Positions 35,931 to 45,590 of a stretch of DNA of 64,000 bases are shown here, in pieces. A model generated the notes under the pieces. It was not told the DNA's origin, made no database searches, and worked only from the letters and a program-made list of their open reading frames with translations. Each line of letters starts with the position of its first letter. The first letter of the stretch is position 1. Made by a program: the position numbers and the translations under genes. The DNA lies in contig NZ_KB903444.1 of NCBI RefSeq assembly GCF_000379765.1, positions 62,001-126,000 of the forward strand, in the 5' to 3' direction. Source of the stretch: Flexithrix dorotheae DSM 6795. Its GTDB lineage: Bacteria; Bacteroidota; Bacteroidia; Cytophagales; Flammeovirgaceae.

Positions 35931-36260
35931 TTAATAAATAAACAAACCATTGTTCACATTCAGTTGATTTAAGTTGATCAACTTTGCCGAAAGATATCAA
36001 TGAAAGCTGCAGCCAATAACCGACTGATTTTTTGGATACCAGTAATCAGGTACGCTGAATATTTTCAGCTCATTATAATAGCGTACTTGAGTTCCAGGCC
36101 TGGTAGCAAAATTTTACCTGAAAACCTTTGGGTGATTAATTAAAAGGTAAAAATAACAACCTTTTTATGTGCCATAACTACTTGATATTGAGTCACTCAA
36201 TACTTAAAAAGTACTGGTACTTACTTCAAATTTTTAAAGTATCGAAAAAAAATCTACTTA
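35931..36260. promoter_or_regulatory. TetR / SusC intergenic region with palindromes
   Basis: Between the divergent TetR gene and susC lie five dyads: a perfect 14-bp palindrome AAGTTGATCAACTT (35971-35984), a nested hairpin with GTACGCT (36050-36056) / AGCGTAC (36080-36086) and an inner GCTGAA/TTCAGC stem (36054-36069), CCAGGCCTGG (36094-36103), TATTGAG/CTCAATA (36186-36202) and AAGTAC/GTACTT (36209-36222). These are candidate operators for the TetR protein or leader RNA structures. No gene was seen here, and no clear -7/-33 pair. Confidence 0.5.
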
Positions 36261-39200
36261 ATGATGAAAAAACTTTTTGGAACTATGGCAATACTGTTAT
36301 GGTATTGCCTGATAAGTGTTTCAGCAAATGCCCAAACCACTATTTCAGGAAAAGTAGTGGATGATACTGACTTTCCATTGCCCGGTGTTAGTGTGTTGAT
36401 AAAAGGCTCAACACTGGGAACTGTTACCGATGTAAATGGTAGTTATCAACTAAATGTGCCTTCCGAAGAAACTGTTTTGGTTTATTCCTTTATTGGTATG
36501 CAAGCCCAGGAAATTCTTGTGGGCAGTCAAACAGCTATCAACGTAAGCCTTAAGCCAGATGCATTAGAAATAAATGAAGTGGTGGTAGTGGGCTACGGAA
36601 CTCAGAAAAAAGCAAATCTATCCGGAGCGGTAGACCAGCTTGACCCCAAAACAATAGAAAACCGGCCAATATCCAACCTTGCACAGGGTTTACAAGGAAC
36701 AGTACCTAACCTTAATATAGATTTTCTGAGTGGGGAACCGGGTGAAGCCGCCAAAATTAACATAAGAGGAATTACCTCTATCAATGGTGGTGATCCTTTG
36801 ATTCTTATAGATGGTGTTCCTTCCGATCCACTGGAATTAAACAGAATTTCCCCTCAGGATGTAGAAAAAATTTCCGTACTCAAAGATGCTTCCTCCGCAG
36901 CCATTTATGGAGCGAGAGCTGCTTATGGGGTAATCATCATTACAACAAAAAAGGGTAGGGGGGACAAGATGCAAATTTCCTACTCCAATAATTTCTCCTG
37001 GGACAAACCTACAGTTCTGCCTGAGAAAATTACCGATCCCTATATTTTCTCCAGGGTTTTGGAAACCTCAACAGATAATACGCCCTGGGATAATGTGAAT
37101 TACAGTGATGAATTTTATAAATGGGCCAAAGAAAGATCGGATAACCCTTCAGGTGTTCCGGGTGTTAGGTTAAATCCTAATGATGAATCACAGTATGAAT
37201 ATATGGGCAACCAGGACTGGACACAATACTTTCTGGATGATTTTTCTGTATCACAAAATCACCAATTGGCTTTAAGTGGAGCTTCAGAGAAAGCAGATTT
37301 TTACCTTTCCGGAAATTATAATAAGCAAAATGGAGCCCTTAAAATTGCAGATGATTATTTCGATAGATTTAGTGTGAGAAGTAAGGTGAATTTTAGTCCA
37401 ACCAAATGGTTTACTCTGGGGAATAATACTTTATTAACTTCTACCCAGAGAGTGAAACCTTACGAACTTTCCATTTGGGAACTTTATAATTTCTTTCCTA
37501 CTTCCTGGGACAAAAATCCTGATGGTACCTGGGCAAACTCTGCTGTGGGTAGAGAAGCTGCTAAATTAACAGAAGGTGGTGATTATAAACAAGATTACAA
37601 CAGCCTGCAATCCCAATTTACCACTCAGTTTTCCTTCTGGGAAGATGTCTTTAGAATAAATGCGGATTTTACTTACAGAAGAGGAGCCTATAATACGAAA
37701 GAAAACACCAAAAAATATAAGGTAGGATATGGTCCTGAAGACATCAGGGAAGTAGGCAGCAATTGGGCGAGAAGAAGTGCTGAATTCGAGAATTATTACG
37801 TTTTCAATGCTTATGCTACTTTCAATAATTATTTTGGGAAACACTTTGTCACTGCTATTGTCGGTTACAATCAGGAAAATTACAGACAGGACTGGACAAG
37901 GTCTTCGAGGTTAAATGTAATTTCCCCTTCATTACCTTCCATTGAATTAGCCACGGGAGATATGCAGGTAGAGGAATATATTAGAGAATGGGCGATTAGA
38001 GGGGCCTTTTATCGATTGAATTATATTTTTAATGACAAGTATATTGTAGAGTTCAACGGACGTTATGATGGGTCTTCTAAATTTCCAAAGGACAAAAGAT
38101 TTGGGTTTTTCCCATCTGCTTCTGTAGCCTGGAGGGTTGATCAGGAAAACTTCTTTCAGCCTCTAACTCCTGCAGTGAGTTCATTTAAATTGAGGGCTTC
38201 CTATGGTTCGTTGGGAAATCAGTCGGGTGTTAGTGAATATGGCTACATTCCAACAATGAATGCGCAACAATCCGGAATTATGTTTGATGATGAGCGGCCA
38301 TTAATGGTGACTCCTCCGGGGCTGGTTTCCGAGAATTATACCTGGGAAGAAGTTTCCACAATTAATTTTGGGGTAGATTTTGGTTTCTTTCAAAATAAAG
38401 TTTCTGCCACATTTGATATATATGAACGAAACACCATTGGCATGTTAATTCCCGGCAAAGAATTACCAGGTGTTTTGGGAGCAAGTGCACCCAAGGAAAA
38501 TGCGGGGGATTTACAAACAAAAGGATGGGAACTTTCAGTAGCCTATATTAATCAATTTACACTGGGAAGTAAGCCGCTTAATTTTAATGCAAGGTTTATT
38601 TTATCGGATAACAAATCTACCATTACCAAATTTGATAATCCCAATAAAAACCTGACCCAGTTTTATGAGGGAATGGAATTGGGAGAAATCTGGGGATTAC
38701 AAAGTGATGGATTTTTCCAGAGTGAAGATGAAATTGCCAATCTGGATGAATCAAGCTTAATTCCATGGGGAGCTTTGAGTATAGTACCCGGATGGCCAAA
38801 ATATAAAGACCTGAACAATGATGGGGTAATTGAAAAAGGATTGACACTGGATGATACCAAAGACCTTTCAAAAATTGGAAGTTTTGCTCCAAGAATTCGA
38901 TATGGTTTAAACCTTGGAGCGGACTGGAATGGATTTGATTTCAGTATCTTCTTCCAGGGCTTAGGTAAAAAGGATTATTATCCTCTTGATTATCTGTATT
39001 GGGGTTTTTATCAACAACCATATGCTGGTGGTTATACCCATACTTTAGATTATTACCGGCCTACAGCTGACAGCGAAGCAGAAAGGGCTAAACATTCTCA
39101 GGCTTATATCGATGCAGGATTGGCCGATCAGAATTTAGATTCGGAATACCCAGTGCTTCAATCCTGGCTGGCGGACAGAAACCTAGGGGAAAGAATTAAT

Positions 39201-39515
39201 GAGAGCAAAGGCCTGGCTATTCCCCAGACCAGATACCAGTTGAATGCGGCTTATCTGCGGTTGAAAAACTTAACTATCGGTTATACCCTTCCACAATTGC
39301 TTACCGAAAAAATCCGTGTCCAGCGACTTAGGGTATATGTAAGTGGAGAAAATTTGGCCGAGTGGTCAGCCATTAAAAAGTATTTTGATCCTGAGGCGAT
39401 TAACGATAATATCAATTACAACCCCGGATTGAATCCTGCCTACAGAGAGGACGGTAAGGGATATGCTTATCCATATATGAGAAGATATGCCATTGGCCTA
39501 AATGTAACTTTCTAA
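36261..39515 (+). CDS. SusC/RagA TonB-dependent receptor without STN domain (locus 2)
   Basis: A 1084-residue outer-membrane transporter. The signal peptide ends near SANAQ and is followed directly by a carboxypeptidase-D regulatory-like domain (SGKVVDDTDFPLPGVSVLIKG), then plug (VVGYGTQKKANLSGAVDQ, IDGVPSDPLE, VLKDASSAAIYGARAAYGVIIITTKKG) and barrel ending GLNVTF. The lack of an STN domain and of an adjacent sigma/FecR pair fits control by the divergent TetR gene instead. It forms an operon with the SusD gene 22 bp downstream. Confidence 0.94.
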   Translation: MMKKLFGTMAILLWYCLISVSANAQTTISGKVVDDTDFPLPGVSVLIKGSTLGTVTDVNGSYQLNVPSEETVLVYSFIGMQAQEILVGSQTAINVSLKPDALEINEVVVVGYGTQKKANLSGAVDQLDPKTIENRPISNLAQGLQGTVPNLNIDFLSGEPGEAAKINIRGITSINGGDPLILIDGVPSDPLELNRISPQDVEKISVLKDASSAAIYGARAAYGVIIITTKKGRGDKMQISYSNNFSWDKPTVLPEKITDPYIFSRVLETSTDNTPWDNVNYSDEFYKWAKERSDNPSGVPGVRLNPNDESQYEYMGNQDWTQYFLDDFSVSQNHQLALSGASEKADFYLSGNYNKQNGALKIADDYFDRFSVRSKVNFSPTKWFTLGNNTLLTSTQRVKPYELSIWELYNFFPTSWDKNPDGTWANSAVGREAAKLTEGGDYKQDYNSLQSQFTTQFSFWEDVFRINADFTYRRGAYNTKENTKKYKVGYGPEDIREVGSNWARRSAEFENYYVFNAYATFNNYFGKHFVTAIVGYNQENYRQDWTRSSRLNVISPSLPSIELATGDMQVEEYIREWAIRGAFYRLNYIFNDKYIVEFNGRYDGSSKFPKDKRFGFFPSASVAWRVDQENFFQPLTPAVSSFKLRASYGSLGNQSGVSEYGYIPTMNAQQSGIMFDDERPLMVTPPGLVSENYTWEEVSTINFGVDFGFFQNKVSATFDIYERNTIGMLIPGKELPGVLGASAPKENAGDLQTKGWELSVAYINQFTLGSKPLNFNARFILSDNKSTITKFDNPNKNLTQFYEGMELGEIWGLQSDGFFQSEDEIANLDESSLIPWGALSIVPGWPKYKDLNNDGVIEKGLTLDDTKDLSKIGSFAPRIRYGLNLGADWNGFDFSIFFQGLGKKDYYPLDYLYWGFYQQPYAGGYTHTLDYYRPTADSEAERAKHSQAYIDAGLADQNLDSEYPVLQSWLADRNLGERINESKGLAIPQTRYQLNAAYLRLKNLTIGYTLPQLLTEKIRVQRLRVYVSGENLAEWSAIKKYFDPEAINDNINYNPGLNPAYREDGKGYAYPYMRRYAIGLNVTF

Positions 39516-39537
39516 AAAGCACAAATTCAAAGAAATA

Positions 39538-41352
39538 ATGAAAACTATAAATAAAATTTTGCTTTTATTCATGCTTACCGGATTTGGGGTAGCATGTAAT
39601 GATGACTTTTTGGAAAAACTTCCAGAAACGGAAATTGGAACTGATAACTTTTTCAATACTGAGGAAGACCTTTCGATTTACTCCAACAATTTTTATTCTG
39701 TATTTCCCGGATTTGATAAGTACAATTCTGACAGAGCCACCGATAATGCGACTACCACCGGTAACACCGAACTAAAAACCATCATGACAGGATCTGCAAA
39801 TTCTGCCAGCATAACCGGAGGATGGAACTGGGGAAACCTGAGAAGTATTAACCTGTTCCTGGAGAACATAGAAGGAGCGCAGGTAAGTGAGGAAGTTAAA
39901 CTTCACTACGAAGGCATTGGAAGGTTTTTCAGGGCGATGTTTTATATGAATATGGTATCGAGATATTCGGATGTACCCTGGTATGATGTCGCGCTTGGAA
40001 CTGCAGATACGGAATTGTTGTACAAAGGAAGGGATTCACGTGAAATGGTTGTGGAAAAAGTATTTGAAGATTATCAATTTGCAGCTGAACATGTAAGAAC
40101 CAGCAGTAGAACTGGGGAGGTAAATCAGTGGGTAGTGAAAACTTATATGGCCAGACATGCTTTGTATGAAGGTACTTACAGAAAATACCATAGTGAATTA
40201 CAATTACAGGGAACTGCCGATAAATTTATTGAGATTGCCCGGAATATGGCTATGGACGTAATGGAAAACGGAGGCTTTAATTTGTTTTCCACCGGAGAAA
40301 TTAATTCAGATTACCATAGTCTGTTTGTGAGTACATCACTGGCTGGCAACCCGGAAATTATCTTTCAAAAAGTACATAAAAATGATGTGTTGAACAGTGG
40401 GTTTTCCCAGACAGTTTTCGGTAATTATGAAGTAAGTCCTTCTAAAGATTTGGTTCAGAGTTATCTGATGGCGGATGGAAGTTATTATACAAACCAGGAG
40501 AATTATGAAACTAAGCTTTTTGTAGAGGAATTTGAAAACAGGGACCCGAGGTTGAGCCAGACCTATGCTTTTCCAGGTTTTGTATTAATAAATACAGGAA
40601 CTTACTCGCAGGGTGGAGGTACATACGTGCAACAATTACAGAAAAACTTCTCAGGATATCATCAAATAAAGGGCTTTGTCAACAATCCTGATATTACAGT
40701 TTCCAATAGTCTTGATATTCCGGTTTTGAGATATGCTGAGGTATTATTAACCTATGCAGAAGCAAAAGCAGAATTGGGCCAATTGACTCAGGCTGATCTG
40801 GATATGACTGTAAATGCCATAAGGTTTAGAGTTGGAATGCCGGTTTTAAGCATGAACCCTGCAGTTGATCCTGTTCAGGAAAAACGTTATCCGAATGTTC
40901 AGGGAGCATCTCCCAATTGGAAAGAGTTGCTGGAAATCAGGAGAGAAAGAAGAATTGAATTGGCATTGGAAGGATTTAGACAGGATGATTTAATGCGGTG
41001 GAATGCGGGTAAATTGCTTGAAGCAGAACCAGAAGGTTTGTATTTCCCAGGTTTGGGTAAATATGACCTTACCGGAGATGATATCGAGGACATTATTTTA
41101 ATACCAAACTCAGAGGTGATCCCTGAAGGTGATGATAAAGAAACCAATGCGTTGGGAGAAAAACTGATTTACTACAGAGTTGGGGTACAAGGAGATGATG
41201 CTTCAGTTTATTTAGAAAACGGAACATCTGGTACTATTCAGACGGTAGCTGAAAGAGGAACTTTTGAAGAACCAAAGCATTACTACCGACCAATTCCTAG
41301 TACTCAGGTAACCATAAACCCGAATCTGACCCAGATTTTTGGATGGGATTAA
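39538..41352 (+). CDS. SusD/RagB-family lipoprotein (locus 2)
   Basis: A 604-residue surface lipoprotein with lipobox Cys20 (FGVACNDDF). It has the SusD/RagB start FLEKLPETEIGTDNFFNTEEDL, TPR-like helices (YEGIGRFFRAMFYMNMVSRY.DVPWYD) and the C-terminal RagB signature (LLEIRRERRIELALEGFRQDDLMRW). It is the substrate-binding partner of the SusC just upstream and is followed by a strong terminator about 120 bp after the stop. Confidence 0.94.
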   Translation: MKTINKILLLFMLTGFGVACNDDFLEKLPETEIGTDNFFNTEEDLSIYSNNFYSVFPGFDKYNSDRATDNATTTGNTELKTIMTGSANSASITGGWNWGNLRSINLFLENIEGAQVSEEVKLHYEGIGRFFRAMFYMNMVSRYSDVPWYDVALGTADTELLYKGRDSREMVVEKVFEDYQFAAEHVRTSSRTGEVNQWVVKTYMARHALYEGTYRKYHSELQLQGTADKFIEIARNMAMDVMENGGFNLFSTGEINSDYHSLFVSTSLAGNPEIIFQKVHKNDVLNSGFSQTVFGNYEVSPSKDLVQSYLMADGSYYTNQENYETKLFVEEFENRDPRLSQTYAFPGFVLINTGTYSQGGGTYVQQLQKNFSGYHQIKGFVNNPDITVSNSLDIPVLRYAEVLLTYAEAKAELGQLTQADLDMTVNAIRFRVGMPVLSMNPAVDPVQEKRYPNVQGASPNWKELLEIRRERRIELALEGFRQDDLMRWNAGKLLEAEPEGLYFPGLGKYDLTGDDIEDIILIPNSEVIPEGDDKETNALGEKLIYYRVGVQGDDASVYLENGTSGTIQTVAERGTFEEPKHYYRPIPSTQVTINPNLTQIFGWD

Positions 41353-41472
41353 TTATAGCGAACCGCTGCCGGTTTAATGGGAGAATTTTCTGGAAGTACC
41401 TGATACGAATAAGTAGCTGTAGGCTTCCATTTTCCCAATTTAATTTGTTTTAGTTGAGTTTTGCCTGGCCCT

Positions 41473-41516
41473 GAATGGTAGGTGTTTCCACCTACCATTC
41501 TATTTTTGTTTTTTAA
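41473..41516 (+). terminator. Rho-independent terminator after locus 2 SusD
   Basis: GAATGGTAGGTG (41473-41484) and CACCTACCATTC (41489-41500) form a 12-bp perfect stem with a TTTC loop, followed by TATTTTTGTTTTTT. It ends the SusCD transcript, so the second phosphodiesterase gene 128 bp further is likely transcribed separately. The rest of the gap 41353-41643 shows no gene. Confidence 0.88.
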
Positions 41517-41643
41517 ATCTTTGTAGATTGAAAATACAGGATAAAAGGTTTCCGGGATGCCTTTGGGCTAAACCTACTTATAATCAAACAAGTGAGGCGA
41601 AATTTCACCCGGAATTTTAATAGAATTACTTAAAATAAGAATC

Positions 41644-42873
41644 ATGAAAAAGACTTTTTCAACACTAACCATATTGTTTCTGGCATTCATTTCCTTTGCT
41701 CAGCAACCTAAAACCAAGGTGATTTTTGTGATTGCAGATGGAATCTCTGCTGATGCCTTGGAAAAAATAGAAACACCACATCTGGATGAGCTGGCAGCAA
41801 TTGGTGGTTATTCCAGAGCCTATGTAGGAGGGAAAAAAGGTGGATATTCTGAGACACCTACAATTTCGGCTGTAGGGTATAACAGCCTGTTAACGGGAAC
41901 CTGGGTGAATAAACATAATGTTTTTGGAAATGGAATAAAAGATCCAAACTATAATTACTGGACCATTTTCAGGTTCGCTAAAGCACAAAAACCTGAACTA
42001 AAAACAGCTATTTATTCTACCTGGCTGGACAACCGAACCAAACTAATAGGAGAGGGGCTTGAGCAAACCAACCACGTAAAAGTAGATATTGCCTATGATG
42101 GATATGAACTGGATACAGTCCAATTTCCACATGACAAGGAAAGGTTATTTATTCATCACATAGATGAACTGGTTATTGAAAAGGCCGTGGAAAGTATAAA
42201 AAAGGATGCACCCGACTTATCCTGGGTTTATTTGGAGTATACTGATGACATTGGCCACAAATTCGGAGACAGTGAGCAGTTCGATAATGCCATCAGGATA
42301 GTGGATAATCAAATTGGCAAATTGAAGGAAGCCATGGATTATAGAGCTGCAAAGTTTCAAGAAAACTGGGAAATATATATTACCACCGACCATGGCCGGG
42401 ATGAGAAGACTGGTAAACATCACGGAGGGCAGTCTGATAGAGAACGTTCTACCTGGATTGTAACCAACGCCCAAAAATTAAATAGCTATTTTGAAAAGGA
42501 AACTCCTGGAATTGTGGATATTATGCCTGCCATGATGAGAAGCCTAAAGCTTAATCCCGGCAAAGATCAAGCTTATGAAATTGATGGTGTCTCAATTACC
42601 GGTCCTTTATCAGTAGCTGGTGCGGATGCGACTTATGAGGAGGGAAAAATAGACCTACGATGGAAGTCTTTTCAGAAAAATGAGCAATTAAAAATCTATG
42701 TAAGCACTACAAATAACTTTACCAAAGGCAATAAGGATACCTATGAATTGATGAAAACGGTCAGGTCAGGAGATGGAAAAGTTATTTTGGATGTATCAAA
42801 AATGCCCTCTGAAATCTATAAAATAGTTTTGGAAGGGAAACACAATGTCACCAATACCTGGATTAAGTTATAG
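41644..42873 (+). CDS. Exported alkaline-phosphatase-superfamily phosphodiesterase/phosphatase
   Basis: A 409-residue exported protein (signal peptide ending near ISFAQ). It is a type I phosphodiesterase / nucleotide pyrophosphatase-like enzyme: first metal Asp in FVIADGIS (D32), PTISAVGYNSLLTG with S75 in the nucleophile position by spacing to the TG, YTDDIGHKFG (Asp and His), TTDHGRD (Asp and His) and KHHGGQ. The C-terminal about 80 residues look like a fibronectin-type beta-sandwich. It differs from the 32626 enzyme in lacking PA14. Likely releases phosphate (or phosphonate) from esters in the periplasm. Its proximity to locus 2 suggests work on the imported compound. Confidence 0.85.
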   Translation: MKKTFSTLTILFLAFISFAQQPKTKVIFVIADGISADALEKIETPHLDELAAIGGYSRAYVGGKKGGYSETPTISAVGYNSLLTGTWVNKHNVFGNGIKDPNYNYWTIFRFAKAQKPELKTAIYSTWLDNRTKLIGEGLEQTNHVKVDIAYDGYELDTVQFPHDKERLFIHHIDELVIEKAVESIKKDAPDLSWVYLEYTDDIGHKFGDSEQFDNAIRIVDNQIGKLKEAMDYRAAKFQENWEIYITTDHGRDEKTGKHHGGQSDRERSTWIVTNAQKLNSYFEKETPGIVDIMPAMMRSLKLNPGKDQAYEIDGVSITGPLSVAGADATYEEGKIDLRWKSFQKNEQLKIYVSTTNNFTKGNKDTYELMKTVRSGDGKVILDVSKMPSEIYKIVLEGKHNVTNTWIKL

Positions 42874-42918
42874 ATTGAATTCATCAATTTTATTGCCTGA
42901 GTCTGGTTTGCCTGTAAT

Positions 42919-44814
42919 TTATGACACGACCGGCTCTATTTGTTCATGTGAAATGGTTAAAGGGTTTTCCTCAAATGGACCAGGGTAATTTGGAAAGTCT
43001 AATTTAAAGGTCGTGCCATTTCCAAAGATCGACTCCATGTGAATGTTACCGTCAATTTTTTTGACGGTTTCTTTCACAATGTATAACCCAAGTCCTGAAC
43101 CAGGATTATCACTTGTAGCTCTGTAAAACATTTCAAAAACTTTTTCCTGGTGTTCCGGGCGGATGCCAATTCCATTATCTGAAATAGTGAATTTGATGGT
43201 TTCCGGATTGATTTGGATGGAAATTTTTATAAGTACAAAATCCTGATCCTTTTTTACATATTTAATAGCATTAGAGATGAGGTTATTAAAAATAATAAAC
43301 AGCCTTCTTTTATCCTGAAAGACCGGAAAGTTACCCTCCATTTCAATAACTTTTTCCACCTTTTGAGAATAAGCACCAAATTTTTGCTGGTCGAATATTT
43401 CCTCAATGATTTCAGTAAGGGATACTTTTTCTATATTCAGAGAAGTCCTAACATTTTTAGTCAGGGTAACTACATCCTCTATAAATGCTTTTAGCTTGAG
43501 CAAACTTCCTGAAAGCATTTCAAGATATTTTTCCTTTTGATTTTCATCGTTTTCCAGCTTATAAATCTGGATAAGTCCGAGGGCAGAAGTGATGGGTGCC
43601 TTAAGATCATGGGAAGCGCTGTAGACAAACTGATCCAATTCAAGATTTACCTGTTGTAATTCTTTAAAACTCCTTTCCAGGTCGTGATTTTTATGGTTTA
43701 TTTCATTTAACTGACTCTCTACTTTTTCAATTAATTTCCGGAAATAAAGCGATAGTTCATTGACTTCAGAAGAAGCATTTTTGAGTTTTAAATCTTTTCG
43801 GATAAAGTTTTCGCTTTGAATAATTTGTTTTATCTCAGCTGTGAGAATCTTAATGGGTTTGGCTATTTTATTGGCTGTCATTATGCTTATCAGAAAACTC
43901 ATTATCGCAGAAAGAATCACAGAGATAAAATAAATAAAACGGATTCTTTCTGTGGCAAACCTTTCATAGGCAGCTGCATTTTGGTTTACCAAAGCCAGTA
44001 GATCCTGGATTTCTTCGGATACCATATTTAGTTTATCTTTCACTCCACTATGGTACAAATCCCCCATTTCCTTTTCAATGGCCACTATTTTATTGAAGGT
44101 AATGGTATATTTTTCCAGTGTGGTTAAAGCTTCCTGGTGGCCAGAATTTTTCAACTTTTGTTGAATGGCCTTACTAAGTTCATTTACCTTATTTACATAT
44201 TCAACATTTTCCCTTAAGAAGTAATCCTTTTCGTGCCTTCTTAGCATGAGAAGGTCGTTGAGTGGAACTACTGCATTCCTTTCAAGTGAATGGGCATAGC
44301 TCCGCATTTCCCCTTCCAGTCCCCAATTCTTAAAACCTCTTTTTTGCTGAAGGCTCACCAATTCATGAAAGTAACTATTCATTTCTTCCAGCCTGGAATT
44401 TATAAGGGTAAGTTCATGGCCAACCTGAAAATTTTCAAGTACTTTTTCACCCATCAATATGTTGAGTTCCAACTTTATTTTCTGGTATAATACACTTTGC
44501 TTTTCAAGTAGAGGCGTGCTTCCGTTTTTATACAATTCGTCATCTACCATTTCCTTTTCCAGAAAGCTAAACTGAAAATTAAGCAATCGTATCATATCCA
44601 ATTCAGCAATAGAAATAACCTCTTTTACATCTCTTAACTCATCGGAATTTTTAAGGAATATTAATGAGGTAATGGTGATTGACAACAACAAAAAAGTTAA
44701 GGACAGAAATCCGGTTAAAAGTTGTTTTCTTATAGAGAATTTTTTACCCAAAAATGGCCGCACAATTAAATAAATTTTGGTTCTGTAGGGATTTTTATAA
44801 ATCCTGTTTTTCAA
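42919..44814 (-). CDS. Sensor histidine kinase
   Basis: A 631-residue membrane kinase. TM helix 1 lies at about 33-50 (LLTGFLSLTFLLLSITITS), a helical extracytoplasmic sensor at about 55-285, and TM helix 2 at about 290-310 (FIYFISVILSAIMSFLIS). A HAMP-like linker and coiled coil precede the HisKA domain with phospho-acceptor His in SASHDLKAP (about residue 403) and the HATPase domain (NNLISNAIKYV, SDNGIGIRPEHQ, GSGLGLYIVKE). No response regulator lies next to it, so it is an orphan; its signal and partner are unknown. Divergent from the STAS/SEC14-like gene. Confidence 0.9.
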   Translation of the reverse strand: MKNRIYKNPYRTKIYLIVRPFLGKKFSIRKQLLTGFLSLTFLLLSITITSLIFLKNSDELRDVKEVISIAELDMIRLLNFQFSFLEKEMVDDELYKNGSTPLLEKQSVLYQKIKLELNILMGEKVLENFQVGHELTLINSRLEEMNSYFHELVSLQQKRGFKNWGLEGEMRSYAHSLERNAVVPLNDLLMLRRHEKDYFLRENVEYVNKVNELSKAIQQKLKNSGHQEALTTLEKYTITFNKIVAIEKEMGDLYHSGVKDKLNMVSEEIQDLLALVNQNAAAYERFATERIRFIYFISVILSAIMSFLISIMTANKIAKPIKILTAEIKQIIQSENFIRKDLKLKNASSEVNELSLYFRKLIEKVESQLNEINHKNHDLERSFKELQQVNLELDQFVYSASHDLKAPITSALGLIQIYKLENDENQKEKYLEMLSGSLLKLKAFIEDVVTLTKNVRTSLNIEKVSLTEIIEEIFDQQKFGAYSQKVEKVIEMEGNFPVFQDKRRLFIIFNNLISNAIKYVKKDQDFVLIKISIQINPETIKFTISDNGIGIRPEHQEKVFEMFYRATSDNPGSGLGLYIVKETVKKIDGNIHMESIFGNGTTFKLDFPNYPGPFEENPLTISHEQIEPVVS

Positions 44815-45041
44815 GGTATTTTAACGAAAAATCTAAATTTTTTTAATCCAGATGGAATGAACTAATTGTTAATTTTTTGAAGCCATCCAGGAAAGAATCT
44901 GGAACATAAAAACCGGTTAAAACTGCCGTTTTTATTTCATCAATCCATAATGATGATCTGTGGAACTCAGAAAAAATCAAACAACTTTCCGGGAACGCAG
45001 TCGTTTTCCTCCAAAAATAAAATTAAACCTTTAATTACTAT
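44815..45041. other. Divergent intergenic region kinase / STAS-like gene
   Basis: 227 bp of AT-rich sequence that must hold promoters for both divergent genes. No exact -7 element or strong palindrome was recognised. Confidence 0.3.
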
Positions 45042-45473
45042 ATGAAGACTATTTACAAAAACCAGTTTGTGGAAGTATTTTTTGATGAAAAAAATGCACT
45101 TTTAATTGATGTGTGGACCCAAAAGACCGAGAACCTTTCAAAGGAGGGTTTTAAAGAACTATTACTGGATTGGAAGAACCTGGCAGAGGACCACAAAATA
45201 AGATTTGCCCTTACCAACCTGAAAGCATTTGCCTTACCAATGACCCCTGAGTTACAGGATTGGACCGTAGAAAATATTACAAAACCTCTATGTGAAAAAG
45301 GATACTACACCCGTCATGCTTTTGTAATGCCCGAAGAATTTATTGCTCAGTTAGCCATAGAGCAATTTGCTGAAGAAACTGATACGAATGCTTCACCAAC
45401 CAGATATTTCGGTGATGAAGAAGAAGCCAAAAGTTGGGTTTTAGACGGGAAATTGGAAAGCATCACAAAGTAA
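45042..45473 (+). CDS. STAS/SEC14-like domain protein
   Basis: A 143-residue soluble protein with the pattern of the SpoIIAA-like (STAS/SEC14) family common in Cytophagales: a beta-alpha start (MKTIYKNQFVEVFFDEKNALLIDVWTQ...), a central DWKNLAEDHKIRFALTNLKA segment and an acidic C-terminus with YFGDEEEAKSWV. The family is uncharacterised in bacteria. A regulatory role alongside the divergent histidine kinase is possible but not shown. It is followed by a strong bidirectional terminator. Confidence 0.7.
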   Translation: MKTIYKNQFVEVFFDEKNALLIDVWTQKTENLSKEGFKELLLDWKNLAEDHKIRFALTNLKAFALPMTPELQDWTVENITKPLCEKGYYTRHAFVMPEEFIAQLAIEQFAEETDTNASPTRYFGDEEEAKSWVLDGKLESITK

Positions 45474-45491
45474 TTGACAAATTCAAAATTT

Positions 45492-45535
45492 AAAAAAATA
45501 GCTCTTTTCCTTCAATGGGAAAGAGCTATTTTTTT
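45492..45535. terminator. Bidirectional terminator between convergent genes
   Basis: AAAAAAATAGCTCTTT pairs with AAAGAGCTATTTTTTT around a short loop. A- and T-runs on both sides allow termination of both the STAS-like gene and the SGNH hydrolase transcript from the opposite strand. Confidence 0.85.
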
Positions 45536-45590
45536 AATAAAGTTACCCGAAGCTTTTAAGAAGAACCAGGGTAGGGGACTAGCAAAGAAT

